Position numbers and translations under genes: made by a program
Notes under the pieces: model-generated
What the model was told of the DNA's origin: nothing
Database searches by the model: none
The model's input: the letters and a program-made list of their open reading frames with translations, nothing else
DNA from: Cyanobium sp. FACHB-13342
GTDB taxonomy: Bacteria > Cyanobacteriota > Cyanobacteriia > PCC-6307 > Cyanobiaceae
NCBI RefSeq assembly: GCF_014697415.1
Contig: NZ_JACJRT010000002.1
Span: forward strand, 1 to 64,000
Direction of reading: 5' to 3'
DNA length: 64,000 nt
In this document: piece after piece, positions 23,123 through 31,084 of the stretch
How positions within the stretch are numbered: the first letter of the stretch is position 1
Layout: each line of letters begins with the position of its first letter

Positions 23123-23419
23123 CTAGGGCGCCTGCAGGCGCTCCCGCTGCAGATAGACCCGGATCAATTTTTCATCCATCAGCCCCTGGCGGGCCAGGGG
23201 GGCTTCATTGCAGCGCTCGAACAGCCCCAGCAGGGTGGCGGCCTGGAACTGGAAACCGTGAGCGGCCCCGATGGCCACCACATCCGGAGCTGTGATCACC
23301 TCGTTGAGCTGGTCGCGCAGGCCCTGATCCTGCTGAATCCGGCCCAGAAAACGGAACAGGGCCTCCAACTCACTGGCCTTGCTGCCGGGTTCGGCGCTCG
23401 GGTTGGCGTCCAGGTCCAT
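23123..23419 (-). CDS. Nif11-like domain protein
   Basis: 98 residues. Residues about 15-65 fit the Nif11 pattern (ASELEALFRFLGRIQQDQ, LRDQLNEVITAPDVVAIGAA, HGFQF). The C-terminal part (LLGLFERCNEAPLARQGLMDEKLIRVYLQRERLQAP) lacks Cys/Ser/Thr core residues and a GG site, so it is unlikely to be a lanthipeptide precursor. It is the first gene of a two-gene operon with the DTPGDEG protein. The role is unknown; Nif11 proteins in Synechococcus often exist without modification enzymes nearby. Confidence 0.82.
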   Translation of the reverse strand: MDLDANPSAEPGSKASELEALFRFLGRIQQDQGLRDQLNEVITAPDVVAIGAAHGFQFQAATLLGLFERCNEAPLARQGLMDEKLIRVYLQRERLQAP

Positions 23420-23540
23420 CAGGGGTGCCTCGCGCGGCGCTGAAAGGAGAGCCAAAGCTAGGCGGGTTCGGCTCGGCGACCACCCCGGGGTGGGTGACCG
23501 TTCAGAATCGCCACACCTAGCCGACCCGTGTCCTGACGCG

Positions 23541-24608
23541 ATGACCCTTTTGCCCAGTGCCATCGAGATCATCGTGGGCATCCTGCTGCTCTTCGGCGGT
23601 GGCGAATTGTTTGTGGGCGGCTCCACCGCCCTGGCCCTGCTGCTGGGGATTCCCCAGATCGTGATCGGTCTCACGGTGGTGTCGCTGGGCACCAGCGCGC
23701 CGGAGTTGTTCGTGAGCCTGATCTCCACGATTCAGGGCGGCGACGACATCGCCGTGAGCAACATCGTGGGCAGCAACATCTTCAATGTGCTGGTGGTGCT
23801 GGGCCTCAGCGCCCTGGTGGTGCCCCTGCGGGTGAAGAGCCGGCTGGTGCGCCGCGATGTGCCCCTGTTGCTGGGGGTGTCGATGGCGGTGTGGGGCATG
23901 GCGTCTGGCGGCCGCCTTACCTGGCAGGCCGGTGTTGCCTTGCTGGTGGGCACCGTGATCAACCTCGTGTGGGAGATGCGCACAGCTGGGGAGAACCCCG
24001 ATGAAGCCGGGGATATCGACGACAACGACCGCGCCACCCCACCGGTGGCGGCCGCCAAATTGGCGGGGGGGCTGGTACTGCTGGTGGTGGGATCCCAGGT
24101 GCTGGTGAAAGGGGCGACCACCGCGGCGATTGCCCTGGGGGTGAGCCAGACCGTGATCGGCCTCACCATCGTGGCGGCCGGCACCTCCATGCCCGAACTG
24201 GTGACCTCCCTGGTGGCGGCCTATCGCGGCAAGGCCGACCTGGCCATCGGCAACGTGGTGGGCAGCAACCTGCTCAACCAGCTGGTGATCCTGGGGCTCT
24301 GCGGTGTTGCCTCAGGAGGTGCCGGGCTCACGGTGGATCCGGTGATGGTGAACCGCGATTTCCCGATCATGGTGCTCACGACCCTGGCCTGCCTGCCCAT
24401 CTTCTGGACCAATGGGGTGATCACCCGGCTGGAGGGAGGAATCCTGGTGGGTCTCTATGGCCTTTACCTGGTGGAACAGGTGCTCACCAACACGGTGACC
24501 TCAGCGGTGGATGAATTCCGGCTGGTGGCGCTGGTGGTGGTGGTGCCGTTGGTGCTGGTCTTCCTGGTGTGGCAAACCCTGCGTTGGCGTCAGGAACGGC
24601 ACGCATGA
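23541..24608 (+). CDS. Calcium/sodium antiporter (CaCA family, YrbG-like)
   Basis: 355 residues, about ten membrane helices with the two inverted alpha repeats of cation/Ca2+ exchangers: VSLGTSAPELFVSLIST with NIVGSNIFNVLVVLGLS, and VAAGTSMPELVTSLVAA with NVVGSNLLNQLVILGL. The acidic residue of each SAPE/SMPE motif binds the cation. It exchanges Ca2+ for Na+ or H+ across the plasma membrane. An acidic linker (GDIDDNDRA) separates the halves. Its last 4 bases overlap the DedA start, so the genes are coupled. Confidence 0.92.
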   Translation: MTLLPSAIEIIVGILLLFGGGELFVGGSTALALLLGIPQIVIGLTVVSLGTSAPELFVSLISTIQGGDDIAVSNIVGSNIFNVLVVLGLSALVVPLRVKSRLVRRDVPLLLGVSMAVWGMASGGRLTWQAGVALLVGTVINLVWEMRTAGENPDEAGDIDDNDRATPPVAAAKLAGGLVLLVVGSQVLVKGATTAAIALGVSQTVIGLTIVAAGTSMPELVTSLVAAYRGKADLAIGNVVGSNLLNQLVILGLCGVASGGAGLTVDPVMVNRDFPIMVLTTLACLPIFWTNGVITRLEGGILVGLYGLYLVEQVLTNTVTSAVDEFRLVALVVVVPLVLVFLVWQTLRWRQERHA

Positions 24609-25261
24609 GCCTTCTGGCCAGCAGTGTTGTTCCACCCCTGAGCACCACCGGCCTGCAGGAGCTGCTCCAGATCTGGGGCTACGGGATTATTTTTCTGGCC
24701 ATGCTGCTGGAAAGCGCGGGCCTGCCGCTTCCGGGAGAAACCATCACTCTCGTGGGCGGCTATGCGGCCGGTAGTGGGCAGCTGCAGGTGCTGGGGGTGA
24801 TCGCCGCCGCCGCCAGTGGAGCGATCATTGGCGACAGCCTGGGCTACTGGATCGGGCGCCGGGCGGGCTGGCCCTTGCTGCTGCGGCTTGGGGCCTTGCT
24901 GCGCCAATCGCCGGAGCAGCTGGAGGGCTACCGCTCGGGGTTCCTGCGCCACGCCGGCAAGTCGGTGTTTCTGGGCCGTTTCGTGGCGGTGCTGCGGGTG
25001 GTGGCTGGCCCCATGGCCGGTGCGGTGGGCATGCCCTACCGGCGCTTTCTGGTTTGCAACTGTGCCGGCGCGGTGCTCTGGGCCACCACGATGGTGAGCC
25101 TGGCCTGGCTCGGTGGGCGCTGGGTGCCCCTGGATCGGATGCTCGAAGGGGTGTTCGAGTTTGGTCTCGGCGCCCTGCTGTTGGTTTCACTGGTGCTGCT
25201 GCTGCCCAGGCTGCTCTCCTGGTGGGAGCGCCGCCAACTCGATTCCGGGGATGGTCCCTAG
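24605..25261 (+). CDS. DedA family membrane protein
   Basis: 218 residues. DedA/SNARE-associated domain: LLESAGLPLPGETITLVGGYAA, GDSLGYWIGRRAGW, FLGRFVAVLRVVAGPMAGAVGMPYRRF, with a C-terminal tail of basic residues. DedA proteins are lipid scramblases or proton-dependent transporters that keep membrane homeostasis; some move undecaprenyl phosphate. The ATG overlaps the antiporter stop, and the MFS carrier follows 2 bases later. A second DedA is at 38765. Confidence 0.92.
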   Translation: MSLLASSVVPPLSTTGLQELLQIWGYGIIFLAMLLESAGLPLPGETITLVGGYAAGSGQLQVLGVIAAAASGAIIGDSLGYWIGRRAGWPLLLRLGALLRQSPEQLEGYRSGFLRHAGKSVFLGRFVAVLRVVAGPMAGAVGMPYRRFLVCNCAGAVLWATTMVSLAWLGGRWVPLDRMLEGVFEFGLGALLLVSLVLLLPRLLSWWERRQLDSGDGP

Positions 25262-25263
25262 GG

Positions 25264-26541
25264 ATGGACCTCACCCCCCAGCAGCGGCGCGCCGCCACCC
25301 TGGCTGCCCTGCTGGGCAATGCCCTCGAGTGGTTTGACTTTGCCGTTTACGGCTATGTGGCCACCCCCCTGGGCCAGGCCTTTTTCCCGGCCGAGGATCC
25401 GGGCCTGCAGGCCGTAGCCGCCTTCGGTGTGTTTGCGGTGGGCTATCTGATGCGGCCCGTGGGCAGCCTGGTGCTCGGCCCCATCGGCGACCTGCTCGGG
25501 CGCCGCAACATGCTCAGCCTCAGCATCGTTCTGATGGGCGCCGCCAGCCTGTTGATCGCCCTGTTGCCCACCCATGCCCAATGGGGGGCGGGGGCTGGAC
25601 TGGCCCTGCTGGGCCTGCGCATGGTGCAGGGGTTTTCGGTGGGCGGTGAATTCACCGGTTCGATGACCTACGCCACCGAGGCGGCCCGCCCCGGTCAGCA
25701 GGGGATGTTGGCCAGCTTGGCCACCGCCGGTGGCCTGGTGGGGTTCAGCCTGGGCTCCCTCACCGTGGCCCTGTTGGCCCGGGCCCTGGGTGACGCGGCC
25801 ATGGACGCCTGGGGCTGGCGGCTCCCCTTCGCCCTGGGTGGGGGCGTGGCTCTCCTGGGTCTGTGGATGCGGCGGCGCATGCCGGAAACCCTGGAGCCCC
25901 ACCACCGCGATCCCCAGCCCGTGGGTGCGGTTGGGTTGCTGCGGGCCATGGGGGGCCGGTTGGCTGAGGTGCGTCAGCAGGGGCCGCTGGTGCTGCGGAT
26001 CGTGGCGTTGGTGTCCTTCGCCAACGTGGTGTTTTACGTGCTGTTTGTCTACCTGGTGGACTACAGCGGCCACCAGGCCGGCTCCAGCCTGGCCCAGGCC
26101 AATGCCACCTCCACCGTGATCCAGACCCTGGGGCTGCCCCTGGTGGTGTTGGGCGGGGTGCTGGCGGATCGCTGGGGCAAGCTGCCGGTGAACCGGTTTG
26201 GCACGCTGCTGCTGGCCCTGCTGGCACCGATCGCCTTACCGGTGGTGCAGCTGGCTGGCCCCGGCGGCCTGGCCATGGGTCAGCTGCTCGGGGTGTTGCC
26301 CGTGATGCTGTCCATGGGGGCCCAGGGGGTCTTGGCGGTGGAGTGGGTGCCGGTGCGGCAGCGCTGCACGGTGTTTTCGATCGCCTACAGCCTGGCGATG
26401 GCCCTGTTCGCGGGCACCGCTCCGGTGGTGTGCAGCTGGCTGCTGGAGGAGCAGGGCTGGCAGTGGGGGCCGGCCCTCTATTGCACCCTGTTTGCCCTGC
26501 CGGCGTGGTGGGCGTTGCAGGGCCGCGGCCCACGGCCCTGA
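25264..26541 (+). CDS. MFS transporter, metabolite:H+ symporter type (ProP-like)
   Basis: 425 residues, 12 membrane helices. MHS-type signatures: GNALEWFDFAVYGYVA near the N-terminus, FGVFAVGYLMRPVGSLVLGPIGD, DLLGRRNMLSLSI and RMVQGFSVGGEFTGSMTYATE. These resemble ProP (proline/betaine) and dicarboxylate MHS carriers, so the likely substrate is a compatible solute or small organic acid, symported with protons. It is third in a unit with the CaCA antiporter and DedA. The 3' end runs up to the broken UPF0114 gene on the other strand. Confidence 0.9.
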   Translation: MDLTPQQRRAATLAALLGNALEWFDFAVYGYVATPLGQAFFPAEDPGLQAVAAFGVFAVGYLMRPVGSLVLGPIGDLLGRRNMLSLSIVLMGAASLLIALLPTHAQWGAGAGLALLGLRMVQGFSVGGEFTGSMTYATEAARPGQQGMLASLATAGGLVGFSLGSLTVALLARALGDAAMDAWGWRLPFALGGGVALLGLWMRRRMPETLEPHHRDPQPVGAVGLLRAMGGRLAEVRQQGPLVLRIVALVSFANVVFYVLFVYLVDYSGHQAGSSLAQANATSTVIQTLGLPLVVLGGVLADRWGKLPVNRFGTLLLALLAPIALPVVQLAGPGGLAMGQLLGVLPVMLSMGAQGVLAVEWVPVRQRCTVFSIAYSLAMALFAGTAPVVCSWLLEEQGWQWGPALYCTLFALPAWWALQGRGPRP

Positions 26542-26544
26542 CCT

Positions 26545-26923
26545 AAGGGTGGTGGGTCTTTTGCCGCCAGCCACCAGCCAGGCGCTCAGGGCCAACAGAA
26601 ATACGCTGCCGCTGAAGACCAGCAGGTTGGTGGTGCCGGTGATGGGGAAGATCAACATGGCCTTGAAGGCGGCCACGATCAAGGCCACCACGATCACCTT
26701 GACCAGCTTTTCCTTGAGATCATCAAGGCTGCGAATGTCGAGCAGGCCGCTGCCGTCGCCTTTGCCGTCTTGATGCGCCGCTTCGATGTTGGAGATCAGC
26801 AGCTCGTACACGCCGTAGCCAAAGATCAGCAGGGCGATGCCGAACCGGCACAATCGCGATCAGCCGGAAGCGCCACAACCACCGCTCAAACCAGCGCTCC
26901 AGTCTGTGCTGCCTGGCCGACAT
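26545..26923 (-). pseudogene. Degraded UPF0114/YqhA-like membrane protein gene
   Basis: Two frames together make a shortened family member. Frame one (from ATG 26923) reads LERWFERWLWRFRLIAIVPV and is then lost near 26850. The other frame continues with RFGIALLIFGYGVYELLIS, LDIRSLDDLKEKLVKVIVVAL and LLVFSGSVFLLALSAWLVAG. Intact relatives of this type have roughly 60 or more residues, including a membrane helix, between these parts, so an internal deletion with frame change is inferred. The original stop also seems lost, since the second frame runs on into the antisense of the MFS gene. Confidence 0.75.
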
Positions 26924-27035
26924 CGCTCTGCCCAAGGTGAGTTCTGAACCTGGGGGCGGAAATCCTGACTGTCCGCGGCGGGTGCGAGCAGGGGCCCAGC
27001 TTTGCTGCCAAACTGCGCCGATTGCCGAAGTCTCC

Positions 27036-28097
27036 ATGGCCCTGCTGCGCCGCCTGGCTGCCGCCCTTCCCCTGCTCGCCTCCTTGGCCTTGGTGGGCTG
27101 TGCTTCCGATGACGGCACGATTCAGAGCCAGAAACTCTCCGCCATCAAGGCCCGCGGCAGCCTGATCTGCGGGGTGGACGGCAAGTCGCCGGGATTCAGC
27201 TTCGTGGGCCCCGATGGCAGCTACAGCGGCCTGGATGTGGATGTCTGCAAGGCGGTGGCCGCCGCCCTGTTTGGCGATCCCACCAAGGTGGACTTCCGCG
27301 ACCTCAACTCCAGCGAGCGCTTCGCGGCGCTGGCCAGCGGAGAGGTGGATCTGTTGTCGCGCAACACCACCTACACCCTCAGCCGCGATGCGGCGGGCGG
27401 CAACGGCCTGAGCTTCGCGCCCACCGTCTTCTATGACGGTCAGGGGGTAATGGTGCCCAACGCCAGCGGCATCAAGACCCTCAAAGACCTCGCCGGCAAG
27501 CCCATCTGCGTGGAGACCGGCACCACCACCGAGCTCAACCTCGCCGATCGCATGCGCGAGCTCAACACCGCCTACACCCCTCTCAAGTTCCAGACCGGCG
27601 ACCAGACCTACGCCGCCTACCTGCAGGGGCGCTGCGTGGCGGTCACCAGTGACCGCTCCCAGCTGGCTGCCAAGCGCACCAGCTTCCCCGACCCGGCCGC
27701 TCACACCGTGCTGCCGGATGTGCTGAGCAAGGAGCCGCTCTCCCCCGCCACCGTGAATGCCGATCCGGCCTGGGCCGATGCGGTGCGATGGACCGTGTAT
27801 GCCCTGATGCAGGCCGAGGAGATCGGCATCACCCAGGCCAATGTGGACGCCAAGGTGGCCGAGGCCAAGGCCAGTACCAACCTGGCCGACCTGCGCCGTT
27901 TCCTTGGCGTGGAGGGTGATTTCGGCCAGCAGCTAGGCCTGCCGGCCAACTTCGTGGTGCAGGTGGTGAAGGCGGTGGGCAATTACGGCGAGATCTTTGA
28001 GCGCAACGTGGGCACCGGCTCGCCCCTCAAGATCGAGCGCGGCCTCAACCGCCAGTGGAAGCAGGGCGGCCTGATCTACTCGCCGCCCTTCCGCTGA
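27036..28097 (+). CDS. Amino-acid ABC transporter substrate-binding lipoprotein (AapJ/BztA type)
   Basis: 353 residues; lipobox LVGC (Cys22). Family 3 binding-protein features: LICGVDGKSPGFSFVGPDGSYSG..., LDVDVCKAVAAALFGDP, FAALASGEVDLLSRNTTYTL and the C-terminal LPANFVVQVVKAVGNYGEIFERN, typical of the AapJ/BztA group for general L-amino acids. It captures amino acids in the periplasm. It is first in a four-gene operon with 1-4 base overlaps (stop/start TGATG at 28095-28099). Confidence 0.93.
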   Translation: MALLRRLAAALPLLASLALVGCASDDGTIQSQKLSAIKARGSLICGVDGKSPGFSFVGPDGSYSGLDVDVCKAVAAALFGDPTKVDFRDLNSSERFAALASGEVDLLSRNTTYTLSRDAAGGNGLSFAPTVFYDGQGVMVPNASGIKTLKDLAGKPICVETGTTTELNLADRMRELNTAYTPLKFQTGDQTYAAYLQGRCVAVTSDRSQLAAKRTSFPDPAAHTVLPDVLSKEPLSPATVNADPAWADAVRWTVYALMQAEEIGITQANVDAKVAEAKASTNLADLRRFLGVEGDFGQQLGLPANFVVQVVKAVGNYGEIFERNVGTGSPLKIERGLNRQWKQGGLIYSPPFR

Positions 28098-29053
28098 TGG
28101 CAACGGCAGGCCTGCCCTGGTGGCGCAACCGGCGCCTGATCCCCTGGCTGGTGCAGGCCGGCGTGGGCCTGGCCGTGCTGGTGCTGGTGGCTTTCCTGGT
28201 GACCAACCTGGTGCGCAACCTCACCGCCGCGGGCCTGCTGCTCAGCTGGAGCTGGCTGGATAACCCTGCAGGCTTCGACATCGCCGAAACTTGGCTGCCC
28301 TTCGACGCCGGCCTGCCCTATTGGCGCGGCCTGCTGGCCGGGCTGGTGAACACGCTTCGGGTGGTGGTGCTCGGCCTGGTGGGCTCCACCCTGCTGGGCA
28401 CCCTGGCGGGCACCGCCTCCTTCAGCGGCAACGCCCTGCTGCGCAGCCTGGCCCGGGTGTATGTGGAAGTGATCCGCAATGTGCCGCTGCTGCTGCAGCT
28501 GGTGTTTTGGTATTTCGTGGTGTTTCTGCAGCTACCCAACGGCAGCGCCGCGATCCAGATCCCCGGGCTGGTGCTGGCCAAATCCGGCCTCTATCTGGGC
28601 CAGCCCGAGCTCGTGAATGGCGTCTGGCAGGCGTCCATGCGGGTGAGCGTGGAATTCGGCGCCCTGCTCACCGGCCTGGTGGTGTACACCGGCGCCTTCA
28701 TCGCCGAGGTGGTGCGCGGCGGGGTGGCGGCGGTGCCCGCCGGCCAGTGGGAGGCCGCCCGTTCGCTGGGATTCTCGCCACTGCAAACCCTGCGCAGCAT
28801 CGTGCTGCCCCAGGCCCTGCGCGCGATCGTGCCCGGCCTCAACAGCCAATACATTTCCCTTGCCAAGAACTCCTCGCTGGCCGTGGCCTGCGGTTACACC
28901 GATCTCTATTCCGTGGCTGAAACCACCCTCAACCAGACCGGGCGGGCGGTGGAGGTGGTGCTGATCCTGCTGGGCTCCTACCTGGTGATCGACCTGACGA
29001 TCTCCGCCCTGATGAACGGCCTCAACCAGCTGGTGCAACTCAAGGAGCGCTGA
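28097..29053 (+). CDS. Amino-acid ABC transporter permease (AapQ/BztB type)
   Basis: 318 residues. HisM/GlnP-type permease with the long N-terminal extension of the Aap/Bzt group. EAA loop: GQWEAARSLGFSPLQTLRSIVLPQALRAIVPGL. LLQLVFWYFVVFLQLP and SLAVACGYTDLYSVAETT are typical for BztB-like proteins. It forms the membrane heterodimer with the next gene. Start and stop each overlap a neighbour by one base, so expression is stoichiometric. Confidence 0.93.
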   Translation: MATAGLPWWRNRRLIPWLVQAGVGLAVLVLVAFLVTNLVRNLTAAGLLLSWSWLDNPAGFDIAETWLPFDAGLPYWRGLLAGLVNTLRVVVLGLVGSTLLGTLAGTASFSGNALLRSLARVYVEVIRNVPLLLQLVFWYFVVFLQLPNGSAAIQIPGLVLAKSGLYLGQPELVNGVWQASMRVSVEFGALLTGLVVYTGAFIAEVVRGGVAAVPAGQWEAARSLGFSPLQTLRSIVLPQALRAIVPGLNSQYISLAKNSSLAVACGYTDLYSVAETTLNQTGRAVEVVLILLGSYLVIDLTISALMNGLNQLVQLKER

Positions 29054-30264
29054 TGGACTCCCCGCTTCTGCGGCGCCTGCGGCGCGACCTGTTTGCCACC
29101 CCGCTCGACGGCCTGATCTCGATCGTGTTGGTCGTGGCCCTCGCCGCTTCCGCCGCTGGCCTGCTGCACTGGGCACTGGTGCAGGCCCAATGGGCGGTGA
29201 TCCAGGCCAACAGCACCCTGTTTGCCGTGGGGCGCTATCCGCTCGATCAGCAGTGGCGCCTCTGGCTGCTCACCATCTTGCTGGCGGCGGCCACGGGTCT
29301 GAGCTGGGGCCTGCTGCGGGCCCTGCCCCGTCCCGATCGCCCCGCCCGCCTCTGGCCGTTCAACGACCGCCTGGCGGCGGTTCTGCTGGCGGGCCTGGCC
29401 CTGGGGCTGCCGCTGCTGCTGCGGCTGGGCACGGCGATCCAACTGCGCTGGTGGGTGATCACGGCCCTGTTGCTGCTGGCCCGCTGGGCCGCCGGACGAT
29501 GGGGTCGCCGCATCCCCGATCCGGTGCGGCGCTGGATTCCCCTGATCTGGCCCCTGCTCTACCTGCTGGGCATGGTGCTGATCAGCGGCGGGCTGGGTCT
29601 GGTGAACGTGTCGCCCTCCGAGTGGGGCGGACTGCTACTGACCCTGCTGGAGGCCAGCTTCGCGATCCTGCTCTGCTTCCCCCTGGGGGTGTTGCTTGCC
29701 CTCGGACGCCGCAGTGCGCTGCCGCTACTGCGCTGGGGCGCGGTGCTCTACATCGAGTTCATCCGCGGGGCCCCGCTGATCACCCTGCTCTTCCTCGGGC
29801 AGAACATCCTCGGTTTCCTGCTGCCGGGCGGGCTGGCGCCGGAGCGGGTGTGGCGGGCGGCCTGGGTGCTCACCTTCTTCGCCGCGGCCTATGTGGCCGA
29901 GGCGGTGCGCTCGGGCTTGGCGGCCGTGCCGCTCGGCCAGCTGGAAGCCGCCCGCTCGCTCGGGCTGGCCATGCCCCAGGCCCTGATCCACGTGGTGCTT
30001 CCCCAGGCCCTGCGGGTGGCGTTGCCGGCCACGGTGGGGCAATTCATCACCCTGCTGCAGGACACCACCCTGCTCTCGCTGATCGGCCTGCTCGATCTGC
30101 TGGGCACAGCCCGTACGGTGATGGCCAATCCCGCCTTCCTGGGTAAAAACGCCGAGGTCTACCTCGTTCTGGCCGTGCTGTTCTGGGGCTGCTGCGCCGC
30201 CCTGGGCCTGGGCAGCCGCGCCCTGGAAACCCGCCTCAACACCCACTCCACCGCCAAGGCATGA
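29053..30264 (+). CDS. Amino-acid ABC transporter permease (AapM/BztC type)
   Basis: 403 residues, longer than most HisM-type permeases, as expected for AapM/BztC. The N-terminal half holds extra helices; the C-terminal domain has IEFIRGAPLITLLFLGQNIL, the EAA loop GQLEAARSLGLAMPQALIHVVLPQALRVALPAT and QDTTLLSLIGLLDLLGTART. Its 3' end overlaps the ATPase gene by 4 bases (ATGA). It pairs with the upstream permease. Confidence 0.93.
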   Translation: MDSPLLRRLRRDLFATPLDGLISIVLVVALAASAAGLLHWALVQAQWAVIQANSTLFAVGRYPLDQQWRLWLLTILLAAATGLSWGLLRALPRPDRPARLWPFNDRLAAVLLAGLALGLPLLLRLGTAIQLRWWVITALLLLARWAAGRWGRRIPDPVRRWIPLIWPLLYLLGMVLISGGLGLVNVSPSEWGGLLLTLLEASFAILLCFPLGVLLALGRRSALPLLRWGAVLYIEFIRGAPLITLLFLGQNILGFLLPGGLAPERVWRAAWVLTFFAAAYVAEAVRSGLAAVPLGQLEAARSLGLAMPQALIHVVLPQALRVALPATVGQFITLLQDTTLLSLIGLLDLLGTARTVMANPAFLGKNAEVYLVLAVLFWGCCAALGLGSRALETRLNTHSTAKA

Positions 30265-31001
30265 GCACCGCAACGATGATCGAGGCCCGTGGGGTCGAGA
30301 AGTGGTACCCCAATGGCTTCCACGCCCTGCGGGGGGTGGATCTCACCGTGGAGCAGGGGGAGGTGGTGGTGATCATGGGGCCCTCGGGCTCGGGCAAGAG
30401 CACCTTCCTGCGCACCTTCAATGCCCTCGAGGATTTTCAGAAGGGGGCGATCACCGTTGACGGCATCACCCTCAGCGACGATCTGCGCCACATCGACGCC
30501 ATCCGCCGCGAGGTGGGCATGGTGTTTCAACAGTTCAACCTCTTCCCGCACCTCACCGTGCTGGAGAACCTCACCCTGGCGCCAGTGCTGGTGCGCAAGC
30601 TGCCCAAGGCGGAGGTGCAACGCCGGGCCCTGGACCTCTTGGAGCGGGTGGGGATCGCCGAGCAGGCCCACAAGTACCCCGGCCAGCTCTCCGGTGGCCA
30701 GCAACAGCGGGTGGCCATTGCCCGCTCCCTTTGCATGGAGCCCCGCATCCTCCTGTTCGATGAACCCACCAGTGCCCTCGATCCGGAGATGGTGCAGGAG
30801 GTGCTGGAGGTGATGCAGGGTCTGGCCCGCGATGGCATGACCATGGTGGTGGTGACCCACGAGGTGCGCTTTGCCCGCCAGGTGGCCCACCGGGTGGTGC
30901 TGATGGATGCCGGCGTGGTGGTGGAGAGCGCGCCGCCCGAGCAGTTCTTTGCCAACCCCCAGCACGAGCGCAGCCGGCAGTTCCTCAGCCAGATCAGCTG
31001 A
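30261..31001 (+). CDS. Amino-acid ABC transporter ATP-binding protein (AapP/BztD type)
   Basis: 246 residues. Walker A GPSGSGKST near 40-48, Q-loop VFQQFNLFPHLTV, signature LSGGQQQRVAIARSL, Walker B ILLFDEPTSALDP, H-loop VVVTHEV. The QFNLFPHLT and FDEPTSALDPEMV sequences are typical of polar amino-acid transporters (GlnQ group). Last gene of the operon; an ATG at 30276 is an alternative start. No recognisable NtcA box was found upstream of the operon. Confidence 0.95.
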   Translation: MSTATMIEARGVEKWYPNGFHALRGVDLTVEQGEVVVIMGPSGSGKSTFLRTFNALEDFQKGAITVDGITLSDDLRHIDAIRREVGMVFQQFNLFPHLTVLENLTLAPVLVRKLPKAEVQRRALDLLERVGIAEQAHKYPGQLSGGQQQRVAIARSLCMEPRILLFDEPTSALDPEMVQEVLEVMQGLARDGMTMVVVTHEVRFARQVAHRVVLMDAGVVVESAPPEQFFANPQHERSRQFLSQIS

Positions 31002-31084
31002 GCGCGATCCGCGGTCCAGACCTGCTTGGTCAGCGCTCGGGGAGTTGCCTAACCTCAGCCCATTCCCCTGCGGGCCGAGGTTCC

